Positions 28,546-39,800 of a DNA stretch of 64,000 bases are shown in pieces. The stretch is from contig JAGFNK010000190.1 of NCBI GenBank assembly GCA_025769875.1, forward strand, positions 1 to 64,000. Reading direction: 5' to 3'. Below the pieces are notes generated by a model, which was given only the letters and a program-made list of their open reading frames with translations, was not told the origin of the DNA and made no database searches. The stretch is from Russula earlei (Eukaryota > Basidiomycota > Agaricomycetes > Russulales > Russulaceae). A program made the position numbers and the translations under genes. The first letter of the stretch is position 1, and every line of letters starts with the position of its first letter.

Positions 28546-29060
28546 ATGACCCCCATCTCTCTTCTCCAACTTCTCGTTCTCAGTTATTCTCACAATCTTC
28601 ACCAGTATAGCTATTCTTCTCTGGACATTTCCGAAGCTCCTTGTCACTCATCCTACGTACGTGATGGGCTCGCTACCCTCATAATTTTCGCCCATTATTT
28701 TGGCCGTGACATGCTCATCGATCGCTTTGTGCGTGTCCACTTTTTCCTGCAATGTCTGAGTAGTTATATATGAACAGTCCTGCGGGGATCCACTGACGAA
28801 TAAATTGGCTGAGTCACTCGGGAAGATCATGGCGCCGTTACGTTCCATCGTCGCTTTTTCGTTCAGTAAGATGACGGAGATCCGAATTAGTGAGTCGTTC
28901 CATGTTCCTTATAATTTCTTGGCTGGCTCTGGTGCAGGAAGATCTCTGAAGTGACCTAACAGGAAAGTCGGATGTCCTGGATACGCTTCAACTGCTTACG
29001 AAGGAGAAGGACGGTGACAAGAAGTTTGAGACATCATTCGCAGTGTCGATGGAAACGTCA
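28546..29060 (+). pseudogene. Goodbye-domain (STAND N-terminus) remnant
   Basis: Degraded plus-strand segments match the first exons of the NLR-like gene at 34.6 kb. MLIDRFVRVHFFLQCLSSY (about 28710-28770) parallels LVDLLERIHFFLQRLNCY, and a stretch near 28970-29040 reads GKSDVLDTLQLLTKEKDGDK, parallel to GNEDVEDALLRLDRLT. Stops and frame changes separate them, and no NACHT or ankyrin sequence follows. It is a dead partial paralogue. Confidence 0.55.
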
Positions 29061-30293
29061 ACGAGACCAGGCACTCACGAGAGATGTTGGTGAAAATGTG
29101 AAAGGGATTCCAGCGTTGCAGATGTCGACAATGTCATTGGCGGAAACGCTACGGGGAGCAAGGTGCGCACACAAGACCTCATTTCCTTTTCCGCCCTCTC
29201 GTCCACGCCTGCGCTGTCAGCCTGGTCCGATCCAAATACTTCCGTGCGTCCGTATGAAAGGGATTGAGGAGGTCGCACAATCGATATGGCTGAGACCAGA
29301 ACCGGTACGTCACGTTTTGAAGCGGACGCCCTATGATCCTTCGTCTCATGCTGTGATTTTGAGCGGATATATGCCGGAAGTATCGATTTGAATGCTCGAC
29401 TCGATACCTTTGTCTCCTGGCCGTGCCGTTGATGCCTTCTGTATTCGAGGCGTCGGTAACGGGTGAGGGAGAGAGAACGGGAATGGGACGTGGAGGCGCA
29501 GCGTGAAATGGTAGGGCTGGGAGCTGTGGTGTTTCTCGGCGTGCGGGCATGGTTCTTGCATGAACATTGCCACGAGAGGCAGAGGCAGGATCGCAGCGGA
29601 ATTGAAAACCGGCAAGGGTGGCACCGTGGCAACCACTGGAAACGTAGATCGAAAGAGAGAGGAGAGTGGCCTATGCCTGTGACTGTCCAACGTCCAACAC
29701 TGATTCTGATGTCCGAGTGTTTCCTGTGAACCTGTGATTATCCACTCGGCATCTTTCCAACTCAACCCCCATTACCAGACACCGGTGACATCGCACTCAT
29801 AAAGCTCATGTTTCCCATAAGGACAGGCCATTGCATTGCCCTTGCCATCTTTGTGCTTCTGGAACATCTTGACTTCCCACCAAGCTTGCATACATAGAGC
29901 GGTTCACAAATCCTGACTCACAACTTTACTCTGTTACCTGCTCCACTCGAAACTGCTGTCCTGCTGCTGACATCATCCACTTGGATGATTCACCTTTCAC
30001 CAAAGTTTGGCATCAGATAGTCACGATGACATGACCGCTTTTCCTCCTTTAGATAACAATTTCGACTTGTAACTTACTTTCCACCCCTCCACCGGCAGTG
30101 GAGGGGTGGAAAGTTACAAGTGAGTTCCTCTGGGTTGCCCCCCTCTCTCCTGTCTACCCCTCCCCATGGGACAACACTCCACAATCTCACCCAATTTACA
30201 ATGTGATGGATGATGGACATTTGGCATGGTAGGTAAAACTGCGTCCCTACACTGTCGTTCTTGGTGCCAGGGTCATCGACGAAGATTCTTCTG
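29061..30293. other. Unassigned interval with one repeat copy
   Basis: Apart from the repeat at 29355-29660 I see no gene. A short inverted pair near 30080-30120 (ACTTTCCACCCCTCC ... GGAGGGGTGGAAAGT, 15/15) makes a strong hairpin just downstream of copy C and could help end its transcript. Confidence 0.4.
29355..29660 (-). repeat. Dispersed ~300 bp repeat, copy 1
   Basis: This is a direct-orientation match to 33385-33690 at roughly 75-80% by eye, sharing ATGGTAGGGCTGGGA and GGAAACGTAGATCGAA. Read on the minus strand, both copies have TATA-like GATATATCC/CATATATCC about 250 bp from the conserved end. No common protein could be established. Confidence 0.6.
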
Positions 30294-30594
30294 TCATTTG
30301 CCTTTTTTTGACTTTGGATCGTCTCGGAGGGGTAGAACAATGCGCCATGTTTGATAGTCTTCGAGTCCCATCAAATCGGTTTGGTCAGGTGCCTTTCCTT
30401 TTCCTAATTCGGGTTGGGAAGGCCTATCCTTTTGGCCACCAGGACCAGTGAACCCACGAAACCTGCGAGGTCAAGTCAACATCAGGAACACATCAGAACT
30501 TGAATAGGCGTCCATACATCCTACTCTGCATTGCGAGTGACGGAGAAACGCCAACGACAAGGCAGAAGATGGAAAAAATGGTGGAAGTACGCAT
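30294..30594 (-). CDS. Small secreted protein, family copy C
   Basis: Exons 30594-30518 (77 nt) and 30462-30294 (169 nt) join in phase 2 to give 81 residues. Residues 1-21 form a signal peptide (MRTSTIFSIFCLVVGVSPSL-A). The mature part is short and polar, with FRGFTGPGGQKDRPSQPEL and an acidic/basic C-terminus ending DDPKSKKGK. No cysteines are present in the mature chain. The 55 bp intron sits directly after the signal peptide, as in copies A, D and E, while exon 2 has little similarity beyond a GPGG motif shared with E. A TATA-like CTTTATATT lies near 30740 and the shared upstream element at 30821-30853. Function is unknown; an effector-like or cell-surface role is inference. Confidence 0.65.
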
Positions 30595-30820
30595 CGTTAT
30601 GAATGGGGTCGTTGATGGCCGTGCAAATTCGTCGAGGTATTGGAAATGTATAGAGCTTGACGGTAACCAGTACCTAAGAAGTATGCAGTAGGAAACGATT
30701 GAGAGCCGGCCTGAGCAAACTGGAGCCGCGGGCATCAGCTTTATATTGCCAAAGTCCCCTCCGTCCGCCATCCGTGGAGTGCCTTGAACATAATTCCATA
30801 CCAACACGGCGTTATCAATA

Positions 30821-30853
30821 CGTCGGATCCGAATCATGATTATGATCGCGTTC
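30821..30853 (-). promoter_or_regulatory. Shared upstream palindromic element, copy C
   Basis: GGATCCGAATCATGATTATG followed by ATCGCG lies about 240 bp upstream of the copy C start. It contains the palindromic core AATCATGATT. Confidence 0.5.
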
Positions 30854-30953
30854 GGCGTGTGGATGCATTGATTTTTCCATCCAGACTTGCAGGCTTGAAA
30901 GCGGCGAGCATGAGAGAACCATCTCACTGGCAGGAATCGACATCGGCTGCTGA

Positions 30954-31209
30954 GAAGCGGGGCAATATGCAAAAGCAAAGCCAATAGTGCAATTCATGAC
31001 ACTGGGACACCCGGATATGTGCCACAAGTCATGGTGATCAAACTGCGGGGCGCTCTCAATACCGGTGCCGTTGACACCACTGGCAGTTGGTGGCATCACG
31101 TTGAACGGTGATAGCAGCGGGCCGGGGATGGGACGAGGATTGCGGGATAGGAAACTGAGGGCAGATGGCTGCTTAAAAAGAAGATTCTACTCCGTTTTCA
31201 AGAATCCGT
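30954..31209. other. Spacer between copies C and D
   Basis: No gene seen. It continues the region between the divergent promoters of copies C and D. Confidence 0.35.
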
Positions 31210-31212
31210 GAT

Positions 31213-31318
31213 TTTAGCAATAGAATTTTGAGCTCAAAACTCAAACTTTTCCCTGTCATATTGGCGACCTCTGGAAAATCCTGAAGGTTGGAAAGTTTGA
31301 GTTTGGGCCTGTTGCTAA
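31213..31318. repeat. Short hairpin / possible MITE
   Basis: TAGCAA...AAACTCAAACTTT near the left edge faces AAAGTTTGAGTTT...TTGCTA at the right edge, giving imperfect terminal inverted repeats around a short loop. It lies between the divergent promoters of copies C and D. No target duplication was identified. Confidence 0.4.
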
Positions 31319-31703
31319 AATGGGCCTAAAAAAAGGATTCGCTCCAAAAATGAGAATTCTTCAAGTCATTGGGAGCTACTCCGAGTTCTTAGGAACGAAG
31401 ATTCAGAGTACAGAGTACAGTTCCGCACGCAAAAGCGGAAAAAGCGGTCACGGACTGGTTGATCCCACCCACCGGCTGCATCGAGAGCACTCCGCAGTTT
31501 GACCGCAATACCGACCGATGATGTGTGGCACGTATCCTACTAGGCTAGTACCATGCACTGCCCTGGTAGCTTTTCTTTTACATGTTCGGTCGACGCACAG
31601 GCCAATGTGGACACCTGGCGTGCAGTGGTTATCTCATGTTGCCGCTTCCACGGCAAACCTGCAACCCCGAACATCAATGCATCAAAGGCGGTCCACACTC
31701 TGA

Positions 31704-31731
31704 ACGCGATCATGATCGTGATTCGGATCCG
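31704..31731 (+). promoter_or_regulatory. Shared upstream palindromic element, copy D
   Basis: CGCGATCATGATCGTGATTC lies about 250 bp upstream of the copy D start, with an ATCATGAT core. Confidence 0.5.
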
Positions 31732-31975
31732 ACTTCCGCGGGCATTCCATTGACCTGAGTGGAGACAATCCACTGACTGATGGCGGACGGAGGGGACTTC
31801 GGCCACAATCATTTAAAGCGAATGCTTTTGCAGGCTCCAATTCACTCAGGCTGGCTCCTATTCATTTCAGACCGCATACTTGTTCGGGTACTGGTTACCG
31901 ACGATCTTTCTACACTTTCCCACACCTCGACGATTTGCACGGGTTTCATATCGAATCCACGCCCCATTCATAATT

Positions 31976-32320
31976 ATGCGTACTCTGGCCATCTTTTACA
32001 TCTCCTGCATTGTCGTTGGCGTCGCTCCGTCGCTCGCAATGCCGACTAGGAAGTGCGGGCACCTGTTCAAGTTCTGTTGCACACTGATGTTGATGTGGCC
32101 TTGCAGATCTCGGCCTGGTGACACAGAGCACCGCCCGTTTGACGTAGCTCAGCTTGGTAGCTCACAAATTTTCAGGGTTTTTGGGAACGACCCGGCCGAC
32201 AGAACGCCGATCAGCGACACAATCCAGACGAGACTGCAAGCCGCCACAAACGCAAAACTGATCGAAGAACAGAAGCGCGGGCGTCATCAGGATAGAGATG
32301 CAGCTTCGCGCCTACCATAA
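31976..32320 (+). CDS. Small secreted protein, family copy D
   Basis: Exons 31976-32052 (77 nt) and 32107-32320 (214 nt) join in phase 2 to give 96 residues. The signal peptide MRTLAIFYISCIVVGVAPSL-A is nearly that of copy C, and exon 1 has the same length. The mature part (TRKSRPGDTEHRPFDVAQLG, then a helical Gln/Lys/Arg-rich end with QAATNAKLIEEQKRG) contains no cysteine and matches no family I know. QLGSSQI faintly echoes QLSDSQI of copy A. The intron has donor GTGCGG and acceptor TTGCAG. The gene runs outward from the C/D centre. Read-through without splicing is also open, so RNA evidence is needed for the exact product. Confidence 0.65.
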   Translation: MRTLAIFYISCIVVGVAPSLAMPTRKCGHLFKFCCTLMLMWPCRSRPGDTEHRPFDVAQLGSSQIFRVFGNDPADRTPISDTIQTRLQAATNAKLIEEQKRGRHQDRDAASRLP

Positions 32321-33384
32321 CGCATTTACATCATCCGTCACGTCGTAGATCAGGTGCGAGTGTTGTGTTGTTCTCCTATGGGGAAAGGTAGAGAAGGAGA
32401 GAGGAGCGTGAAGTCGGGTACTTGTCATCGCGTCGTTCCTCTTTCATTGTCTGCTGCTCACAGCCTTCACTGCTTCGCCCGGTCTCGTTTCCCTTTTGTC
32501 CGTTTCCACCATCCTTTCAGTATTTCACCACGTCCTGACCCTCCCCCTCGCCGCGTCTTTACGCGCTGACGCATGCAACGCTCAATTACCACCTCGCGTC
32601 TCGCGTCATCTGCCTTTCATCGCCTCTGTCTCGAACATCCCGTCTCGATGCCCCGGTCTCAATTTCTTCTCATCCCTCCTTCCTTGCCTCCACGTATATA
32701 TAAAACACTTTAGTACTCTCACGAAAAGAAACCTTTCGTGTCCCACAATTTGTCTGCCCGTATAAGTTCTCGCGTTCTGCGTTCTCTGCCTTGCCATCTC
32801 ATCTTTTCCCGGGTCCGATCAGCATCACAAATTACCCGTGCGTCCCAGGACACGCTACAACACAACTTGAGGCCGATTACAAAGAGGTCATGACTCAGCG
32901 AGGAGTCAGGCATGGCCTCATGATTTCATGACGGGCCACTTACTCCTCCGGATTAGAACTTTCATCGTCCCCCCATCAAATGCTTTGTACGAGATTTTTC
33001 TCCATCGGGGGTCTTCCATCGTGCAAAAAGAAGAAAGTGGACACGGCCAACAACGTGTTTAGTGCTCAGACGGCAGGACCTGACATCAGGAGGGTGTGAT
33101 GTGCGTCGAGGCGAGAGACAGGAGTGCGAGTCGGCTAGTGCGACTGTCAGCGCGTCGCCACCGTCAACACAGTGGACTCCTATCAGGCTGCGAGGTGGTG
33201 CGCCTCCTTACTTTCGATTGCCTCGTAAGAGGCGTGGTCGCTCAGCGCGTCAGACGGGTCTTCCATGAGTCAGGTGTTGGGAACAAGATGCATTGATCCG
33301 AGGCGTCGGGCTGAGATGCAAGTGTTAGGGCGAGAGGGGGGGGGGGCATGTGGACACACCCTCTGATCGGACGTCGCAGTGCTG
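32321..33384. other. Intergenic, no gene seen
   Basis: CT-rich DNA with a TATA-like GTATATATAAAAC at about 32695. No coding region could be supported downstream of it. Confidence 0.4.
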
Positions 33385-33690
33385 TGGTTTTGAACGGATA
33401 TATCCCGGGCATGATGCCTCAGTCGATACCTTTTATCTCCTGTCCACGATGTCCATACCCTCTGTATCCAAAGTGTTGGTAACAGGTGAGTGAGATGGAG
33501 TGCGAGAGAGCGGGGAATAGGACGCGAGGCGCAGCGTGAGATGGTAGGGCTGGGATTTGTGGCGTTTCTCGGAGTGCAGGCCATGGGTGCTTGCATGGAC
33601 ACTGCCTCGAGAGGCAAAGGCAGGATTGTAAGCGGGATTGAAAACACAGCAAGGGTGGCGGCCACCGGAAACGTAGATCGAAGGAGAGGA
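33385..33690 (-). repeat. Dispersed ~300 bp repeat, copy 2
   Basis: Partner of the copy at 29355-29660 in the same orientation. It differs by many substitutions and small indels. The flanking 50 bp on the left also show weak similarity. Confidence 0.6.
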
Positions 33691-34637
33691 GGAGAGAGCG
33701 CAGGTGAAGGTCGCCAGCCCTTGTGGCTGTCTCTCAAGCGCTCGGCACCAGGTTTTGAATTTTCGCGTACGTGGAGACTACCGCTTACAATACAAACATG
33801 TCTGGTACCTACGAAGCCAGTTTTTGCTGCGTTCCACAATCACGCTCAACTATCAGTTTCATGGGGTTGCTGTCGCTCGTCGGCTTAGGAGGCGAGCGAT
33901 GGGGTCGTTCGTTGCTCAGCACTCAGCGCTGTCTCGTCCCGCCACCTCCGTCATCGCACTCCTACATCACCATGCAGACTCAACACCAGTAACATGAACG
34001 GTTGCCATTTTCATGGTCGGAAGTTACACATGAGCACGAGAAACAACGTAATTCCGTACCATCAAACCCGTCCCCTCGTATCACCAAGCTCAGTGGCGCG
34101 GGCCAGACCGGCTCGCTGCATACCCGCACCCTTGACTCTCCCTTGATTCGTGATACTTCCGTCCCGGACCCGGAGCTTCGCTGATATATATCGAATGGAA
34201 GGAAATATCGGGCGCTCCTCGCAATGTCGTATGTCCCTATGGCACTATGCTGGCAGGGCAGGTGACTGGCGCGGGTGGGTCCGAGGTTGAACAGTCGGAG
34301 GATGGGTCTGACCCTTCTCATCCAGCCCACCCATCCACATTCAAGTCAAGGGAGCGTTCTGCACATACCCGGTTCCATAATCAAGGGTGGACCCAGCGCT
34401 TGTCATCACTTAGTCACGCATAAAAGAGCACATCAACGACCAGGACGACTCGGAATCGGTGTTGGCCAATCCTGGTCTATTATCCGTCCGTTAACAATCA
34501 TTCATGCCTCTCGCATATCGTCACCAGAGATTGCCTTAAGGTCTCCCCTTCCCATTCAAGTATCACCGGTCACCTCCCCGACTCAACTGGTCCTCATCCG
34601 TCGCTTGCACTTCCGCCAATTTTCCCTTGTCATCCAT
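33691..34637. other. Intergenic / promoter side of the NLR-like gene
   Basis: No gene recognised. A GATATATATCG string lies at 34180-34190, facing either direction. The last 200 bases must hold the NLR-like gene promoter. Confidence 0.4.
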
Positions 34638-37600
34638 ATGTCTGTCAGCACTCATACCATCCGTCCATTGGCCAATCAATTTACCGCGATATTTAATGCT
34701 GCCTCAAACGAGTACCAGAGGTTGACGGGCCAATCCCTCGATAGTCATCCGTTTGCTGCCCAACTTGAAGCCTGCGAAAGTCCCGAGGCCGTCTCAAACA
34801 TACTTCGTGCGCAAACACAGGCATTCAATAAAGATAAGGAAGGGGACAAGAAACTGATGACTTGGTTGGACCCAACGATCCGTATCATGTTCGCATTTTC
34901 ATATTCGATCGCAAACCTTGTTGGTGTAGTAAGCCCCCCCGCATTCACCCCGTTTGGGTGTTTTATGACCTCTGATCGTCAGCCATTCCCACCTGCGAGA
35001 GGAATCTTCATTGGCTTCGTTGTCCTTTTTGTGGCAAGTCACGTCCCAAGCTCCTTTTCGTCCGTCTGCTTGACATTCTACCTTCAGGCAGCGAGGGATG
35101 CTGTTGCAAGATACATAATGCTCGTTGATCTCCTTGAGCGCATTCATTTCTTCCTTCAACGTCTGAACTGTTACACTGAAGTTCCTCTCACGAAGGAGTT
35201 CGTGGAGTTACTCGGGAAAATCATGGCGCAGTTGCTTTTGATCCTTGCACTTTCGACCAAGGAGATGAAGCAGAGCCGAATCAGTGAGATGGCCGATTCC
35301 TTACGCGCTTTTTCCTGGCTGACTGTAGCTTAGTAAGACTTTTCAAAAGGCTTGTAGGAAATGAGGATGTTGAGGATGCGCTTCTTCGGTTGGACAGGCT
35401 TACGCGTGCTGAGAGTTTGATGGTGGCAGTCAAGGGCATGGAGAGTACGCAACCTTTTCTATTGTCTTGATACACACCGACACAATTTATAAAACAGCAA
35501 TGTACCATCTAAAACGTTCGTCACTGTTCGATGGTACATAATTGATTGTTGCCCTGAGACACCCTCACAGGGAATCAGTTTCGAGGGGAACTGCGAAAAT
35601 GGCTTGCTGCTCCAGATCCTTCCATAAATCACAATGCTGCATGTGAAACGCAGCATCGTGGGTCCACACGGTGGTTTACTCAAGGCAGCACGTTCCTTGA
35701 ATGGAAGGAGAGCGCGTCGTTATTGTGGATCTGTGGCAATCGTGCGCGTCTCCCCTCCTGAATTGATGGCTACTAATCCCACCCCCTGGTTTCGCAGCGG
35801 GTGCAGGGAAAACCATTCTGTGGTACATAAGTTCTCTCCTGAATGTGCGGTAGGGGACTTATATAGCCCATAAGTTCTGCCATCATCGAGGACATCAAGA
35901 ACATGCGGCAGGCGAGATCGGCATTGATTGCATACTTTTACTTCGACTTCAAAGATTCCTCGAAGCGCGACCTCCGCGGCTTGTTGTCGTCCCTTCTCTT
36001 CCAACTCGGTGGCGCCTCTGACCGTTTCCAGGATGTTCTCTCTCAGCTCTACACCGATTACCGTGAAGGCTTTGAACAACCCAGTAACTCTGCCCTTGCA
36101 CGATGTGTTGAAAGCATGCTCGGACTTGCAGGACAAGTTCCAATTTTTCTCATCCTGGATGCGCTGGACGAGTGTCCGAGTACAACCGGAACTCCATCTC
36201 CTCGCGAAAAAGTTCTGGACTTCGTTGTGGAATTATTCCGGCCGAATCATCCCAATCTGCACGTGTGCATAACTAGTCGTCCTGAGCCTGACATACGGAC
36301 AGTTCTGGACCCCTTGACATCCACATCGCACCGCATATCCCTTCACGAGGAGCGCGGCCAGAGAGAGGATATCAACAACTATATACGCGCTTTTGTTCTC
36401 ACGGACGAGTCAATGCAGCAATGGAGGGCGGAGGACAAGGAGCTCGTTATCCGTACGCTCTCCAAACGGGCTGACGGGATGTGAGGCGCCTCTGTTACAA
36501 CACTTGTAATTGCTGATGGTCTCGGACAGGTTTAGATGGGCATTTTGTCAGCTGGACACCCTTCGTCGGTGTAATCCTTCAGGTATAAGAAAGGCCCTGT
36601 ACGAACTACCTACTACTCTGGGCGAGACTTACGAACGGGCATTGAGAGGGATTCCCGAAAGAGAAGCGGAGGTATGCGCGCGGCCTCTTCCAGTGCTTGG
36701 TTGCCGCCATCCGACCGCTTCGTGTTGAAGAATTAGCGGAGATATTCGCGATCGAGTTCGACCCGGGCGGGGCGCCTAACCTCAAGAAGGGCCAGGGAGA
36801 TGGATGTCCTGAAGCAGTTATTACTGCATGTTCGACGTTGATTACCATCATTGACGAAGAAAACTCAAAAGTTGTCCAGTTTTCTCACTTCTCAGTGAAA
36901 GAATTCTTGACTTCTGATCGTCTTCGAGCGTCCGAGGTCGGAGACATCAGCCATTACCACATTCCCCTCGATATGGCCCACACTACACTTGCGCGAGCTT
37001 GCCTCGCGGCGCTACTGCGGTTGGATGAAAAAGAGGATGTACAGCGCCTCGAAAAGTTTCCCCTGGCATCCTACGCTGCTCACCACTGGGTCCATCATGC
37101 CAAGTACGAGGACGTGGCGTCGCGAGTCCAGGATGACATGGGACGTCTATTCGACCCAAGGAAGCCATATCTTTCTGCATGGACGTGGATACGTGATATG
37201 GATCGGACTTGGGCTCGACGCTCTTTTTTTCCTTTCGCGTCGCACCCGCAGCCCAAGGCAAGTCCATTGTACTATGCGGCGTTGTGTGGATTTAGCGGGC
37301 TGGCAAAGCACCTTATCGTCACACACGCAGAAGATGTCAACGCCCTGTGCGGTTATCACAGGGCTCCATTACACGCAGCGTTGAACAAGGGACACCTCGA
37401 CGTCGCACGTGTGCTACTCCGGCATGGCGCAGATGTGAATAGGAAAGATCGGTATGGAAAAATCCCCTTCGTGACAGCCTATGCTCGCAGGGATCTGGAG
37501 GCCATGCGACTTCTGCTGGAGCACGGAGCGGACTGGGACATCCAGTACGGCTATTTCGGGTCCCTATGTCACGACGCATCGTACCGTGGAGACGCTGAAG

Positions 37601-37989
37601 TTGTGCAACTGTTACTGCACCACGATGCAGATGCCAATGCAAGGGGCAACCTAGACTGGACGCCGTTGCACTGTGCCGCGGCGTATGGACACCCGAGCGT
37701 CGCCCACCTCCTTCTCGAATATGGGTCGGACATTGACTCACAATCGATCGCTCAAGATACTCCCTTGTGCCTAGCGTGTGGGAACGGACGTCTCGATGTC
37801 GCGCGGGTGCTCCTTGGGTATGGAGCTGACGTGCACATCCGGGGCTCGTTCGGTCAGACGCCGTTCCAGATGGCCGCATTCAGGGGGTATACCGACATCG
37901 TACAGCTGTTGTTGGAGTATGGCGCAGAAGTGGAGGAGCTGTCGTGGCAAGAGGAGGATTATGAGCACTGCAGCATACGCATCGTTTAG
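34638..37989 (+). CDS. STAND/NLR-like protein: Goodbye-NACHT-ankyrin, one frameshift
   Basis: Exons 34638-34928, 34983-35030, 35088-35283, 35334-35444, 35571-35741, 35798-35822, 35875-36480 and 36530-37989 encode about 855 residues. The N-terminal fungal STAND Goodbye domain shows FPPARGIFIGFVVLF, LERIHFFLQRLNCYTEVPLT and EDVEDALLRLDRLTRAE. The NACHT NTPase follows, with Walker A GNPGAGKTIL and Walker B IFLILDALDEC, then FSHFSVKEFLTSDRL. Seven ankyrin repeats (37260-37960) show GADVN- and LLLEYGA-type ends. Such proteins are regarded as fungal NOD-like receptors that oligomerise on ligand sensing. Upstream of GLFQCLVAAIRPLRVEEL one extra G near 36671 shifts the frame, so the gene is either recently broken or miscalled. 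Exons 4 and 5 are separated by 126 bp, and family sequence usually found there is missing. Confidence 0.82.
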
Positions 37990-38279
37990 CGTGCCCAGCT
38001 TTCGTCTAATCAGATTGCTGTTCACATCGCGAAGTTGCTTAGGATCTCTATAATGACGCTATGGAGGGCGGCCGCCCGTAATGACCAGATTGTAAGGCGT
38101 TCCTCGGGGCTATGCGCGAGACGACCGTCTTGGAGCAATCGGTCACGCAGGGAAGGGGAATTCAAGTGGGCCGCCGACCTTTCTCAAGCCACCATCACGC
38201 TGACCCTGCGCGCCACCTGAGGAAGGGCACGGTTTACAGGACTGCCTAGACCTCAATACCATGTCGCGACCATGTCGCA
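37990..38279. other. 3' flank of the NLR-like gene
   Basis: No feature recognised. Confidence 0.35.
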
Positions 38280-38830
38280 ACTCTTTTTTTCTTTTCTTTT
38301 TCTTTTTTTCGGAAAGAGCTTCTTTTCGGAGTCATTTATGGACTGACTACCAGTGAAGCGAGCCAACCGGGGCGCGTAGTGTTCGTGGGGCAGGATCGGT
38401 AATCCGAGGCGATGGTCTTCAAGAGCAAGCCAAAGGAATGGAGAGGAAGAGGGGAGGAGAGGGAAGGGACAAGAGAAGGAGAGCGAGATCGCTCGCGCGC
38501 GGTTGTTTGAGATTCGGACGCTGTCGCGTGAAGGCGAGGGTGACTGCGCGCGTAGTAGAGAATCTAGACTGGGCGAGGCGGTCGAGGCGATCATGAAAGG
38601 TTTGAGACGCGGACGCGTCGCGCGAGGCGAGGCGTGGCGTGCACGCGTGGTCGGTGGCGAAGGGTGGGCGATGCGATCGAGATCTTGACGTCGGGCGCGA
38701 GGTGGCTTGTGGCGAGGGCTGAGGACGAGACGCGAGGAAGGAGGCGAGGTGTGGGAGGAGGCCAAGCATCAAGCGTCGCGCGCGGTCCGCACGAGGTTCC
38801 GAGGCCAGCGATATGGCTCACCTTACAACC
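38280..38830 (-). repeat. CpG-rich copy of a dispersed repeat
   Basis: The part around 38570-38830 aligns with 52262-52560 in direct orientation. This copy keeps very many CpG dinucleotides (for example GACGCGGACGCGTCGCGCGA), whereas the other has TG or CA at most of these sites. A T-rich run (38281-38310) marks one side. No reliable protein was identified. Confidence 0.6.
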
Positions 38831-38879
38831 AGGAATAAACATTAGATAGCGGAAAAAAACAGATCAGCCCCATCTAATA

Positions 38880-39530
38880 CTATATTACCCTGTACATTCG
38901 TCACCCCCGGTCATTCGTCACTTTTGAAATATCTCACCTCAGAGGCCTTCCAGTGACCTGGTACTGTGCACACCATCTAATATATGATATCTAAAGGTGT
39001 TCAGCCATTTTCACAATGAGATATTGATTATTGAAGAAGTCCCTTCTGAGGGGGGATTTTGTGCGTGATGTCACGCCTGCCGGTTCTTGCCGAGCGGAGC
39101 TTGAAACCGTACATGTATTTGTTGTCAGTCGTCAGACGCGCTAGTCACTCCGTTGTTATTGATGGATGGTACGTCAAGGAAAATCCTCTTGTTGCTTTCA
39201 GGTTTCACATTATGAATAATGCATGCAAAAGGCCCTTTTCAGTCTTAATGATGGAACCTACAAGACTCATCCAGATTTTCCCTATGGATACCCACTGTAC
39301 AATCCACACACTCCTTAGTACTGACTTTTGAGCCATATAGATACTTTACTTAATGGTTGTACATACATACATAAAATACAGTATGTAACCTAAAAAACTT
39401 CGCCCGCTGCTCAACCGTCTTCAATTCACTGTGCAGTGACGAATCGGACTTTGAAAATGGCACTGTGACCGATGTGACCTGAGAGTACCTGACGAATGAC
39501 CGGGGGTGACGAATGTACAGGGTAATATAG
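38880..39530. mobile_element. MITE with perfect 41 bp inverted ends, TA duplication
   Basis: The ends starting CTATATTACCCTGTACATTC (left 38880-38920, right 39490-39530 as reverse complement) match without mismatch over 41 bp and are flanked by TA on both sides (38878-38879 and 39531-39532). TA target duplication is the hallmark of Tc1/mariner and pogo/Fot1 transposons. The 651 bp element encodes no transposase, so it must have been mobilised in trans. Perfect ends suggest a fairly recent insertion. Confidence 0.88.
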
Positions 39531-39800
39531 TACACTGTAGCCAGTGCGAGGACCAGAAGCGTGAGGACAAATGCATTTACGCACGTTACGTGCATCAGGT
39601 TAGTTACTTAATAATAAATAACTCTTTGAAAAGTAATTTGCTGTGAATAGGCTATTTGAGCCTGGAATATATGTGTAACTACTCGGGAGTTGGGAACTGA
39701 TTTGAGGAACCAGGGAACCAGCAACTGCGGAAAGTACGGATCTGGTAGCGTATCATCGCTGATACGATTCCTTTCACACATAAGACTGAGTTCCTGTGCT

